A stretch of DNA of 64,000 bases from Sulfotelmatobacter sp963788225 (GTDB lineage Bacteria > Acidobacteriota > Terriglobia > Terriglobales > Acidobacteriaceae): the NCBI GenBank assembly GCA_963788225.1, contig CAWBGI010000003.1:992001-1056000 (forward strand). The letters are read 5' to 3'. The notes beneath the pieces were generated by a model. That model searched no databases and was not told the DNA's origin. It was given only the letters and a program-made list of their open reading frames with translations. Both the position numbers and the translations under genes were made by a program. This document shows positions 25,795 to 34,392 of this stretch, piece after piece. Position 1 is the first letter of the stretch. Each line of letters opens with the position of its first letter.

Positions 25795-27022
25795 ATGACC
25801 TATACCGTTCCCAAACTGACGGACTATTCGGCGGAGGAGGTGGGGCGCGCTACGCTAGAGCTTTTCTCCGCCTTGAGCTACGAAGCCTCGTCCGTAAAGA
25901 ACGTTGCCGAGCTCAAAACGTTCCGCGACAGATGGATGGGGCGGAAGAACGGAATTCTGGCCCAGATCAATGAGACTTGGCTGAAGCGCGCTCCGAAAGA
26001 GGCAAAGCGTGAGGCTGGTCAGCAGCTGAACGCGATTAGGGAGCGGATCGAGCAGCTCGTAAAGGCCATTAAGGCCCGAGGGTTCGCCCCCGCGGTTGGC
26101 TTTCAGCCGAGTGAGGACTACTGGTTCAATCCTAGAGTTCCGGACCCGGTTCAGTTCGGACGCATCTACCTACCTGATGCGGGAGTTGTTCCAGAAGCGG
26201 ACGAACGGGTCCGAAGGGAGCGCGTCGAACATTTCTCTTCCGGGTGTGCGGCGACCCATTGGCGCGGAACATCCCGTTATCAAGACGACGAACGAGATAG
26301 TTCGCGTCTTTCAAAAGCTTGGCTACTCCGTGGCTGACGGGCCTGTCGTCGAGACTGACTATTACAACTTCGAATCTCTGAATTTTCCGTTGAATCATCC
26401 GGCGCGCGATACGCAGGATACTTTGTTCATTGCCGGGCAGCAGGGCAAGCCGCAGCGCGAACGGCTGCTGCTGCGGACGCATACGTCCCCGGTGCAGATT
26501 CGCACGATGGAGAAGATGCGGCCGCCCATTCGCATCGTGATTCCGGGGGTCGTGCATCGCAACGATCCGCCGGATGCCAGTCATTCGCCGATGTTTCATC
26601 AGATCGAAGGGCTGGCGGTCGATACGAACATCACGTTCGGCGATTTGAAGGGGACACTCGATCATGCCATGAAGGAATTCTTCGGATCGGGCGTGAAGAC
26701 CAGCTTTCGTCCGTCGTTTTTTCCTTTCACCGAACCCAGCGCGGAGATGTTTGTTTCTTGCTTCATTTGCGGCGGAAGCGGGAAGCGCGGAGCTGATCCG
26801 TGCCGTCCGTGCAAGCAGACCGGGTGGATTGAGATTCTCGGGTGCGGCATGGTTGATCCCAATGTGTTTGAGTTCGTGAAGGACAATGGGTATGACCCGA
26901 AGAAAGTTTCGGGATTTGCCTTTGGAATGGGATCCGACCGGATCGCTTTGTTGAAGTATGGAGTGGATGATTTGCAGTTGTTCTTTCAAGGGGATGTTCG
27001 GTTCTTGCAGCAGTTTGCGTAG
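25795..27022 (+). CDS. pheS: Phenylalanyl-tRNA synthetase alpha subunit, apparent frameshift and extra segment
   Basis: The N-terminal coiled-coil part reads from ATG 25795 (GRKNGILAQINETWLKRAPKEAKREAGQQ). The catalytic part reads in the next frame to 27022: SLPGVRRPIGAEHPV, ETDYYNFESLNFP, HTSPVQIRTM, and the motif-3 region GFAFGMGSDRIALLKYGV. An extra A at about 26228 (GTCGAACATT in place of GTCGACATT) breaks the frame; deleting it gives RVDISLPGV as in the family. In addition, residues about 97-133 are extra compared with other PheS proteins. The gene is essential, so the indel is likely a sequencing error unless another copy exists. PheS and PheT form the (alpha-beta)2 enzyme that charges tRNA-Phe. 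Confidence 0.85.
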
Positions 27023-27023
27023 C

Positions 27024-27061
27024 CGTCGTCGGTCGTTCGTCGTTGGTCGTTGGTCGTTGGC
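27024..27061 (+). repeat. 7-nt-period repeat after pheS
   Basis: Tandem GTCGTTG/GTCGGTC words of period 7 directly after the pheS stop codon; the complementary word occurs inside mtaB at 11146-11163. Confidence 0.6.
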
Positions 27062-27117
27062 CAAGAGCTGCGAGATCGTCGTGAGAATTCCTCGATGGGC
27101 CGGTTTTGGCAGTGAGT

Positions 27118-27201
27118 TGCAAGGGGTCCTTCGGCGCAAAGAACGCGCCTCAGGATGACAGAGCTTTTTTGCTGCATAGAGCCGGCGGGACGCCGGCGCT
27201 A
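27118..27201. repeat. Two palindromic repeats in the pheS-pheT gap
   Basis: At 27118-27165 the layout GGGGTCCTTCGGCGCAAAG...CTCAGGATGACAGAG matches copies at 44180-44272 and 49007-49070. At 27181-27198 a palindrome GCCGGCGGGACGCCGGC is followed by GCTACC and then immediately the pheT ATG. Confidence 0.6.
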
Positions 27202-27203
27202 CC

Positions 27204-29285
27204 ATGAAAATTTCTCCACAATGGATTCGTGACTTTGTTGATCTCACCGTCGATGACCGGCGGCTGGCTGAGGACTTGACCGCCGTCGGAATTGCCGTGG
27301 AGGGGATCAGCGGGTCGGGCGTCGATGCCATCTTCGAGATGGAGATTGGGACGAACCGTCCGGACGCGATGAATCATTACGGAGTCGCGCGCGAAGCGGC
27401 GGCGATTTATGACGTACCTCTGAAGCAGTTCTCAGTTCCCAGTTCTCAGTTCTCAGTTAAACCCTCGAACAGCGTGCCCTTCCCGATTACCGTCGAAGAG
27501 CCGCAGCTTTGTCCTCGATTCTCTGCGCGCGTTATACGCGGAACTACGGTCAAGGCCTCGCCCAAGAAAATCGCGCATCGTTTGCAACTGCTTGACCAAC
27601 GTCCTATCAGCAACGCCGTCGATGCCACCAACTATGTTTTGTGGGAGATGGGCAAGCCGACGCATGTTTTTGACATGGACCTGCTAGAAGGCGGCAATCT
27701 CATTATTCGCAAGGCTAAGAAAGGCGAGAAGCTGAAGACGCTTGATGGCGTGGAGCGCACGCTTACCTCCGACGATTTGGTGGTGGCTGATGCCAAGCGC
27801 CCCGTGGGTCTTGCCGGGGTGATGGGTGGCTACGACACAATGATCACCGACAAGACTCGGAACATTTTGATCGAGTCGGCCTGGTGGGATCCGGTGACCG
27901 TGCGCAAAAGTTCGCGACGGCACGGGTTGCACACAGACGCTTCGCACCGGTTCGAGCGCGGAGCGGATTTTGAATCGACCGTTTTGTCTTGCGATCTGGT
28001 GGCGGCGCTGATACTGGAGTCGGGCGGCGGAGAAATGGTCGGCGATGTGGTCGATGTGGTGTCGCGGCAGATCGATCTGGCGCCGGTAGTGCTGCGGGCT
28101 TCCGAGGTGCGGCGCATTCTGGGCGGGAAGCTGGAGGCGGGCGAGATTTTCCGCATCCTGAAGAGGCTTGGGTTCACACTGATTCCTGAAGGACAGGGGG
28201 ACGCGCAGTTTCGCGTACAGATTCCCAGCTGGCGACTCGACGTGGAGCGCGAGATTGATTTGATCGAAGAGATCGCGCGGCTGCATGGTTACGACAAGTT
28301 CGAGAATACTCTGCCTGCTTTCAGCGGCGCGGTGGTGGACCTGCCGCATGCGGCGGTGGACGCCACTTTGCGGACGCGGGCTTTGGCGCTGGGATACAAC
28401 GAGGCGGTGTCACTGACCTTCATTTCGCATGCGGACGCGGAGAAGTTTTCTTCCGCATCCGTGCTGGAGCTGGAAAATCCGCTGAGCGAGGAAGCGAGCG
28501 TGATGCGGACTTCGATGGCTCCGGGCATGCTGGATATGCTGGCCTGGAATCTTAATCGTGATTCGGAAAACGTACGGCTGTTTGAGATGGGGCGTGTTTA
28601 TGAAATGCAAGGCGGCGAGCGGGTTGAGCCGGCGCGCGCCTGCCTGGGCGCGACACTGGCTGCGGTGAAGAGTTCGCTGCCGCTGGGCGGAGTGCTGGAC
28701 GTCAGCAAGGGCGAACATGCTGCAGCGGCGGAGGCGTTTCGTTCGTTTAAGGGAGATGTCGAGAACCTGCTGGCGGCGATTGCGTGTCGTGATTTGAGTT
28801 TTGATCGGGAGACGGCGGAGTATTTTCATCAGGGACGATCGGCGCGGGCTTTGATGGATGGGGCAGTCGTGGCGCAGTTCGGGCAGATCGCCGAGAACGT
28901 GAAGGTGGAGCGGAAGTTGCGGCAGGATGTTTTTCTGGCAGAGATCGATCTGGAGCGGCTGCGTGCGATTGGATTGCGGACGGTTCGCTTTGCTCCGTTA
29001 GGAAAATATCCTGCGGTGGAGCGGGATTTCTCGTTTGTGTTTGGCGACGACGTTGAGTTCGAGGCGATGCGGCGTGCGGTGATGGGGCTGGACATTGCCG
29101 AGCTTCGTGAATTCAAGCCCGCCGAGATTTTTCGCGGCGGATCGATCGGTGCGGGGAAGTATTCGATTTTGCTGCGGGTGAAGTTGCAGTCGGACGACGC
29201 AACTTTGCGCGATGAGCAGATTGCGGCATGGTCTGCTCAGATCGTTGCGGCGTTGCAGGGTTTGGGAGGAGTGCAGCGGGCTTAG
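27204..29285 (+). CDS. pheT: Phenylalanyl-tRNA synthetase beta subunit (short form)
   Basis: 693 residues. The N-terminal B1 segment (FEMEIGTNRPDAMNHYGVAREAAAIY) is followed by B3/B4 (NAVDATNYVLWEMGKPTHVFD, VMGGYDTMITDKTRNILIE), B5 (IPSWRLDVEREIDLIEEIARLHGYD) and the anticodon-binding B8 (FAPLGKYPAVERDFSFVF). The EMAP-like OB-fold (B2, about 110 residues) found in most bacterial PheT is absent, which explains the short length. A heptamer repeat lies inside the frame at residues 75-85. No Shine-Dalgarno is seen because a palindromic repeat directly abuts the ATG, so translation may depend on coupling or structure. Confidence 0.93.
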   Translation: MKISPQWIRDFVDLTVDDRRLAEDLTAVGIAVEGISGSGVDAIFEMEIGTNRPDAMNHYGVAREAAAIYDVPLKQFSVPSSQFSVKPSNSVPFPITVEEPQLCPRFSARVIRGTTVKASPKKIAHRLQLLDQRPISNAVDATNYVLWEMGKPTHVFDMDLLEGGNLIIRKAKKGEKLKTLDGVERTLTSDDLVVADAKRPVGLAGVMGGYDTMITDKTRNILIESAWWDPVTVRKSSRRHGLHTDASHRFERGADFESTVLSCDLVAALILESGGGEMVGDVVDVVSRQIDLAPVVLRASEVRRILGGKLEAGEIFRILKRLGFTLIPEGQGDAQFRVQIPSWRLDVEREIDLIEEIARLHGYDKFENTLPAFSGAVVDLPHAAVDATLRTRALALGYNEAVSLTFISHADAEKFSSASVLELENPLSEEASVMRTSMAPGMLDMLAWNLNRDSENVRLFEMGRVYEMQGGERVEPARACLGATLAAVKSSLPLGGVLDVSKGEHAAAAEAFRSFKGDVENLLAAIACRDLSFDRETAEYFHQGRSARALMDGAVVAQFGQIAENVKVERKLRQDVFLAEIDLERLRAIGLRTVRFAPLGKYPAVERDFSFVFGDDVEFEAMRRAVMGLDIAELREFKPAEIFRGGSIGAGKYSILLRVKLQSDDATLRDEQIAAWSAQIVAALQGLGGVQRA
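27426..27458 (+). repeat. 7-nt-period repeat inside pheT
   Basis: Tandem CAGTTCT/CAGTTCC heptamers encode the repeated peptide QFSVPSSQFSV in the PheT protein. The same unit, inverted, lies directly upstream of mutL at 48112-48142. Confidence 0.65.
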
Positions 29286-29287
29286 GG

Positions 29288-29457
29288 CAATTGCTGATTT
29301 ATGATTGCTGATTGTTGATCTTTGATTGAACGACCTTCGTTGGAAAGGAAAGACCTTTAACACAGAGGACACAGGGGAAGACAGGGTAGAGCGCGGTGCG
29401 GCGCGAGCTTCCATGATTCCCCATCAATCATCGATCAACAATCATCAATCAACAATT
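29288..29457. repeat. Inverted heptamer-array element between pheT and the aminotransferase gene
   Basis: Left arm 29288-29330 of TGATTGT/TGATTGC-type units, right arm 29422-29457 of CAATCAT/CAATCAA units, with CAATTG and CAATT at the ends. The 91-nt loop contains AACACAGAGGACACAGGGG, itself a tandem-like purine motif. The unit is shared with 45925-46023. Confidence 0.75.
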
Positions 29458-29481
29458 TCTTTCCTGTGCTAATCTGCCGCT

Positions 29482-30696
29482 ATGGCGGACGTAATTTCTT
29501 CTCTAACCAACCAAACCAAGCATTTTCTCAGCGACAAGGTTTCGCAGTTTACCGAGTCGGTGATCCGGGAGATGACCCGGCAGGCGGCGCTTTATGGGGC
29601 GGTGAATCTGGCGCAGGGGTTTCCGGATTTTGCGGCGCCGGCGGAGATCAAGCAAGCGGCGCGGGCCGCGATTGATGGCGACGTGAATCAGTATGCCATC
29701 ACCTGGGGCGCGAAGAATCTGCGCGACGCGATTTCCCGGCAGATGGGCCTGTGGCAAGGGATTACGGTTGATCCCGAAAAAGAAATTACGGTCTGTTGCG
29801 GGTCCACAGAGGCGATGATTTCCACTTTGCTGGCGGTATGCAATGCCGGCGATGAGGTGGTGATCTTCGAGCCGTTTTATGAAAACTACGGCCCGGATTC
29901 TGTGCTCAGCGGGGCGCGGCCGCGGTTTGTGAAGCTGAGGCCGCCAGTGAGCGACCATGGCGAGTGGACTTTCGATGAGAAAGAATTGCGCGCGGCGTTC
30001 CACAATCACACCAAGGCGGTCGTACTTAATAACCCCAATAACCCAACGGGAAAGGTTTTCACGCGGGCGGAACTGGAGTTGATTCGCGATCTGTGCGTGG
30101 AGTTCGATGTGCTCGCGATCACCGACGAGATTTACGAACACATTCTGTATGACGGCACCGAGCATATTTCGATGGCGTCGCTTGAGGGGATGCGGGAGCG
30201 GACAGTGACGATCAACGGAATGTCGAAGACCTATAGCGTTACGGGATGGCGCGTGGGATGGGCGGTTGCGCCGGAGAAAATTACGAATGCGATCCGCAAG
30301 GTGCATGATTTTTTGACGGTGGGAGCGCCGGCGCCGCTGCAGGAGGCGGGCGCAGCGGCGTTGAGTCTGCCGGCGGAATATTACGCGAAGCTGGCGGAGG
30401 GATATCGCGTGCGGCGCGATCATTTGATTCCATCGCTGGAGGCGGCAGGGTTTCGCTGTTTTCGTCCGCGGGGCGCTTATTACGTGATGACGGATATTTC
30501 TACGTTTGGATTTGACGACGATGTTTCGTTTACCAAGTATTTGGTCAAAGACATTGGCGTCGCTGCGGTGCCGGGTTCGAGTTTTTATCGGGATGCGCGC
30601 GATGGAGCGCAGCAGGTGCGGTTCGCGTTCTGCAAAAAGCTGGAGACATTGGATGCGGCGGCGGAGAGGCTGGGGAAGTTGCGGGGGGCGGGCTAA
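29482..30696 (+). CDS. PLP-dependent aminotransferase, class I (methionine/kynurenine-type)
   Basis: 404 residues of fold-type I. Conserved features are NLAQGFPDFAAP, NNPNNPTGKVF, ITDEIYEHILYDG and the PLP lysine at about 249 in GMSKTYSVTGWRVGW, with the substrate-binding Arg near the C-terminus (QVRFAFCKK). The GFPDF start is typical of the YbdL/kynurenine-aminotransferase-like group that acts on methionine, glutamine or aromatic amino acids. The gene interrupts the usual pheT-zapA neighbourhood and is flanked upstream by a heptamer element. Confidence 0.88.
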   Translation: MADVISSLTNQTKHFLSDKVSQFTESVIREMTRQAALYGAVNLAQGFPDFAAPAEIKQAARAAIDGDVNQYAITWGAKNLRDAISRQMGLWQGITVDPEKEITVCCGSTEAMISTLLAVCNAGDEVVIFEPFYENYGPDSVLSGARPRFVKLRPPVSDHGEWTFDEKELRAAFHNHTKAVVLNNPNNPTGKVFTRAELELIRDLCVEFDVLAITDEIYEHILYDGTEHISMASLEGMRERTVTINGMSKTYSVTGWRVGWAVAPEKITNAIRKVHDFLTVGAPAPLQEAGAAALSLPAEYYAKLAEGYRVRRDHLIPSLEAAGFRCFRPRGAYYVMTDISTFGFDDDVSFTKYLVKDIGVAAVPGSSFYRDARDGAQQVRFAFCKKLETLDAAAERLGKLRGAG

Positions 30697-30854
30697 GGGT
30701 CTGTAGCGAAAACTCCCAGATGTGCGGATACAGATTACAGAGGCCAGCGATCCTTCGACGCGGCCACGTGAGCACCAACGGGCCATACTTGATCCACAGG
30801 GTGGTGGAGTATACTGCGAGAAAGTTCTGAAATTTTTTCGGGGAAAGTGTGATC

Positions 30855-31148
30855 ATGGCGTTGGACGCGGTGGAACAGGTAACGGAGCAGGTTCCGGCGG
30901 ACGATTTTCAGGCGCTGGAAGAGAAAATTTACCGCACTATCGAGATGTACAAAGCGGCGCGGCAGGCCCAGGCTGCAGCGGAACGCGATGCCCAGCGCGT
31001 GCGCGAGCAACTGGAAGAGCGCGAGGAGCAGTTGGTGCTGTTGAAGCGCGAGGCGGTGCAGTTGCGCAAGGAGCGCGAGGAGATTCGCGGGCGCGTGGAA
31101 AAGATGCTGGAGCAGATCGATTCGATTGCGGAGGAGCGGGCGAGCTAA
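30855..31148 (+). CDS. ZapB-like coiled-coil cell division protein
   Basis: 97 residues from ATG 30855 with GGGGAAAG 8 nt upstream (GTG 30849 is possible). Almost the whole protein after residue 20 is a heptad-type coiled coil rich in E, R, Q and L (REQLEEREEQLVLLKREAVQ). Its position before zapA and its all-coil design suggest a ZapB-like Z-ring accessory factor. This is inference; no sequence-specific signature exists. Confidence 0.6.
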   Translation: MALDAVEQVTEQVPADDFQALEEKIYRTIEMYKAARQAQAAAERDAQRVREQLEEREEQLVLLKREAVQLRKEREEIRGRVEKMLEQIDSIAEERAS

Positions 31149-31150
31149 GA

Positions 31151-31228
31151 AAATCGGGCGATTGAGCGATTGTGAGATTTGGCGATTGCTTTTCAATCGC
31201 AAAATCGCAAATCGCCAAATCACTCAAT
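31151..31228. repeat. Inverted heptamer-array element between zapB-like gene and zapA
   Basis: Left arm GGGCGATTGAGCGATTGTG and onward (31151-31190), right arm of CAATCGC/AAATCGC units (31193-31228), almost no loop. It fills the whole intergenic gap and ends 11 nt before the zapA ATG. The unit equals that at 25031-25130. Confidence 0.75.
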
Positions 31229-31239
31229 GGTGAATTCTT

Positions 31240-31575
31240 ATGGCTACGGCGGCTAAAGATTCCACGATGAAGGACGCGCAGAATGGCAGTGTGCGGGTGG
31301 AGATTTTTGATCAGGCATACAACCTGCGCGGTTCGGATCCGGAATATATTTTAAAGCTGGCGGAGTATGTAGACGCAAAGATGCGCGCTGTGGCCGAGGC
31401 TACGAACACCATTGATACGGTGCGGCTGGCGGTGCTGGCGGCGCTGAATATCGCCGATGAGTATCACCTTTTGAAGCGGAAACAGGAGAGCGGGGCAACC
31501 GACTACCAGAAACGCGCGCATCTATTAGCAGATGCGCTCGATGAAGTGCTGGGTGAGAACCGCAAGGCGGGATAG
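31240..31575 (+). CDS. zapA: Cell division protein ZapA
   Basis: 111 residues. The ZapA globular head (VRVEIFDQAYNLRGSDPEYILKLAEYVD) and the start of the dimerising helix (TVRLAVLAALNIADEYHLLK) match the family. ZapA bundles FtsZ filaments at the division site. The pheT-zapB/zapA association is seen in several phyla. Its 3' end overlaps the next gene by 44 nt in another frame. Confidence 0.9.
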   Translation: MATAAKDSTMKDAQNGSVRVEIFDQAYNLRGSDPEYILKLAEYVDAKMRAVAEATNTIDTVRLAVLAALNIADEYHLLKRKQESGATDYQKRAHLLADALDEVLGENRKAG

Positions 31576-32554
31576 CCTGGGACGGGCCTCGATACATTTT
31601 TTTCTTTTCCTGGCGCTGGCGGCCGGCGCTCTCTCACAAGAAACAACTTTCCATACTCAATCGAATGTGGTGATGATTCCCGCGCTGGTGAAGAGCGCGA
31701 AGGGCGAGATTGTGTATGGGCTCGGGGCAAAGGATTTTGTCGTCGAGGATGATGGGGCGGAGCAGGTGGTGCGGCTGGATGAGGCGGCGGAAGGGGCGCA
31801 GGTTTCGCTGGTGGTTGCGATTCAGCGCGGACGCCGGGCGAATTACGAGTTTCCGCGGATTCGCGGATTGAGCGCGATGTTGAATCCGATGCTTGACGCT
31901 GGACAGAGCAGGGTGGCGATTGTGGAGTTCGACAGCCAGGTGCGGTTGGTTCAGGATTTCAGCAGCGATTCCGAAAGGATTGCGGGGAACCTGAAGGGAC
32001 TGCAAGCCGGGGATGAGGGAGCGGCAATTCTGGATGCGCTGGATTATTCAGTGAAGCTGCTGGAGAAGGCTCCAAGGGAGCGGCAGCGGGTGTTGTTGCT
32101 GATCAGCGAGACACGCGACCACGGCAGCCACGAGGCGAAGGTGAACGACGTAGTGGCCGAGATCGGGCAGAGCAACACGGCCGTCTATGCGCTAGCTTTT
32201 TCGCCATCGCGGTCGAATGTGCTGGATACGGTGCGCGGCAACAATCTCGACGAGATGAATCCCGGGCCCGATTTGCTGGCGCCTCTGCTGATGGCTGCTG
32301 CGGCGATGAAGAAAAACATGCCCAGGACTGTAGCTTCCATGACCGGAGGCGAGTATGAGCTGTTTGCAACCAGAAAGAATTTTGACGCACGCATGATCGA
32401 TTTCACCAATCATGTGCATAGCCGTTATTTGTTGAGCATTGAGCCGAAGAGTCCGCATGCGGGGTTGCATCGGATTCGAGTGCGGTTGAGGGATCCGGGA
32501 GGCAGGCTGGTGCTGGCTCGGAGCAGTTATTGGGCGGTGGGGACGGAGAAGTAG
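31532..32554 (+). CDS. Second secreted VWFA-related domain protein
   Basis: 340 residues of the same acidobacterial VWFA-related family as 4919-5998: a signal-peptide-like segment (IHFFLFLALAAGALS), the N-terminal VYGLGAKDFVVEDDGAEQ strand pair, and a VWFA domain. The expected MIDAS DxSxS is replaced by VAIQRGRRANYE, so metal binding is doubtful. The C-terminus RYLLSIEPKSPHAGLHRIRV is typical. The start is uncertain: ATG 31532 or 31541, or GTG 31553, all overlapping zapA. Confidence 0.8.
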   Translation: MRSMKCWVRTARRDSLGRASIHFFLFLALAAGALSQETTFHTQSNVVMIPALVKSAKGEIVYGLGAKDFVVEDDGAEQVVRLDEAAEGAQVSLVVAIQRGRRANYEFPRIRGLSAMLNPMLDAGQSRVAIVEFDSQVRLVQDFSSDSERIAGNLKGLQAGDEGAAILDALDYSVKLLEKAPRERQRVLLLISETRDHGSHEAKVNDVVAEIGQSNTAVYALAFSPSRSNVLDTVRGNNLDEMNPGPDLLAPLLMAAAAMKKNMPRTVASMTGGEYELFATRKNFDARMIDFTNHVHSRYLLSIEPKSPHAGLHRIRVRLRDPGGRLVLARSSYWAVGTEK

Positions 32555-33068
32555 AGATTCGTTTTGGGAACGACCGGCCGCAGGACATGCGCCTCGCTGC
32601 GCTCGGCTGGACGGCTGAGGTGGCCGTCCCCACAAAGCATTTCAGGGCGGCTGGTTGGAATTGCAAGCCGAGACTTCGTTTACTTGATTACTTTGGTTGC
32701 AAGTGTTCTGCCAACTATTTGCGCGTTCCCTATTGCTAATCTACGGGCAGTTCTCCTAGCATCACAAATGAAAGCCGGCCTGCGGGGTTGGTGATGGCGG
32801 TAACCGATTTTTGAACCAATGCTGAATGAACGGGGACTCGACTCGAACTAGGATCCGGTGTGCGACGCTCCGCCATGCGGAGATGCCTAAAGGGTCTCGG
32901 CGGGTTCCCAACGTCTACCTGACGGTTCATTCTCGGCCCGTCACACGGCACAGTGGGTCGGCTTGATTTTCCCGCAGTATCCCCTTCCGTCCAATGTAGG
33001 TCTTAGGCGCTATCGGCAACCCCTCCGCGAACCCGGTCATCTTAACCGCCGCTCGCAGGAGTGGCCCT
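32555..33068. other. Gap with a palindromic repeat
   Basis: 514 bp without a supportable gene. At 32609-32634 a diverged copy of the GGACAGCCG palindrome (GGACGGCTGaGGTGGCCGTCC plus CCACA) is present. A TTCGAGT word on the minus strand near 32841 resembles a tRNA T-loop, but no cloverleaf can be drawn. Confidence 0.5.
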
Positions 33069-34310
33069 ATGTCGCGCTACAGCGTTCGTTTGTTTATGCT
33101 GGTCTGCCTTGCACTTTTTGTTTTCGGCAATCCTGCCACATTTGCTCTTACCGGAAATGTCGCTTTGGGCCTTGCGGAAGGCCACACCCGCGCGGCTCTG
33201 GTTCGGTCTGACGGAAGTTCGGCGGGCGTACAAGTCCTGTACGTAAACCAGGGGACGACACTCTATACCTACGATATTGATCCGCAAACGCTCACGGCGA
33301 CCCAGGTTGGAACTTTAGCGTTGAGCGGGATGAACTTTTTCTATGGCCTGATACCTGGGCCGAACGATCACTTCATATACGTGGTAGGTAACGATGCTCA
33401 ACTCGCTTTTCATATTTGGGTGTATGCGACAGACTCATCCGGCGCTCCGCAAGCGGCAGCGGTTCAGGACTTGACGGTGAGTGTGTACGGGCTACCGGTA
33501 ATCGACGCTACAGGGAACTTCTTTTACGCAGTCATCGCCGTGCCTGGAGCCCAGCCTTTCACGGAGGTCTTTTCCCTTGAGCGGCATCTGATCGACCCGG
33601 AAACGGGAAGGCTCAGCCAGGCTCAAGCTGAAGTAAGCTACACACTTTCGTTTGCTGACACGGAATACTGCGTTCTGGTCCTCGACAGCTTTGATGCCGT
33701 CACCATGAACCTGTACACCGACATAAATTGCAGCGGAAGCTACGGAGCGGATGCGGCCATCTATTCCCAATATGCAGTGAACTCGCAAACTGGCGCGCTC
33801 GGACCAGGCGTCCAAATCTACCTTTGGCAAAACTCCAATGGAGGCGCTCAGAACGTTCAATTCCTGGGCAATCTGATGTTCGATTTCGTTATTCCGAATA
33901 ACTACCAGCGGAATGTGGATATGGTGAATATCTATCCGATTGCCCCGAACATTAATACGAAGGACACGCTCGTGCATTGCGCGCAAGCCATGCTGCAATC
34001 GTGCGGAAGCGCCACTGGGATTGCGCATCCCTCGGGCCAGTACGTCTTTATGTGGACCGCGCCCGACTTAACCGAAATCGACAAAGTCGAGTTGCAGGAG
34101 CAGAAGATTGTCGACACGGGAAACTCTATTCCCTACATGATGAACCAATTCAGCCCGGACGGAACTTTGGTGTACGGGCTCACCGCTCCGAGCTATTACG
34201 ATGTCGAAATTTACGGCTTCGATATCGAGACTGGAGCAGTGACCGCGGGGACGCCAATCTACCTGGCGCCGGGATCGTACCCCAATATTTATCCAGCACA
34301 GCGTTTCTGA
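33069..34310 (+). CDS. Exported propeller-like protein of unknown function
   Basis: 413 residues with AGGAG 9 nt before ATG 33069 and a signal peptide (LFMLVCLALFVFGNPATFA). The body alternates strands with segments such as YVVGNDAQLAFHIWVYATD and MMNQFSPDGTLVYGLTAP, resembling lactonase-type (YncE-like) seven-bladed propellers common in acidobacterial secreted proteins. No catalytic residues were recognised. Four to five cysteines suggest disulfides outside the cytoplasm. Confidence 0.65.
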   Translation: MSRYSVRLFMLVCLALFVFGNPATFALTGNVALGLAEGHTRAALVRSDGSSAGVQVLYVNQGTTLYTYDIDPQTLTATQVGTLALSGMNFFYGLIPGPNDHFIYVVGNDAQLAFHIWVYATDSSGAPQAAAVQDLTVSVYGLPVIDATGNFFYAVIAVPGAQPFTEVFSLERHLIDPETGRLSQAQAEVSYTLSFADTEYCVLVLDSFDAVTMNLYTDINCSGSYGADAAIYSQYAVNSQTGALGPGVQIYLWQNSNGGAQNVQFLGNLMFDFVIPNNYQRNVDMVNIYPIAPNINTKDTLVHCAQAMLQSCGSATGIAHPSGQYVFMWTAPDLTEIDKVELQEQKIVDTGNSIPYMMNQFSPDGTLVYGLTAPSYYDVEIYGFDIETGAVTAGTPIYLAPGSYPNIYPAQRF

Positions 34311-34392
34311 AGTAGACCGGGAAACCTGCCCACAGGATCCCGCCTTACCAGGCGGCGTATCAGCTCCGCATTACGTCCTGCAAGCTTCCGAT

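Noticed and set aside
26132..27331. 399-codon minus-strand open frame across pheS.
   Set aside because: Overlaps conserved PheS motifs on the other strand and has no recognisable family.
32820..32960. Minus-strand sequence with TTCGAGT and a stem-like stretch, resembling a tRNA or tmRNA 3' end.
   Set aside because: No acceptor stem, no D-arm and no pairing of the T-stem could be drawn.
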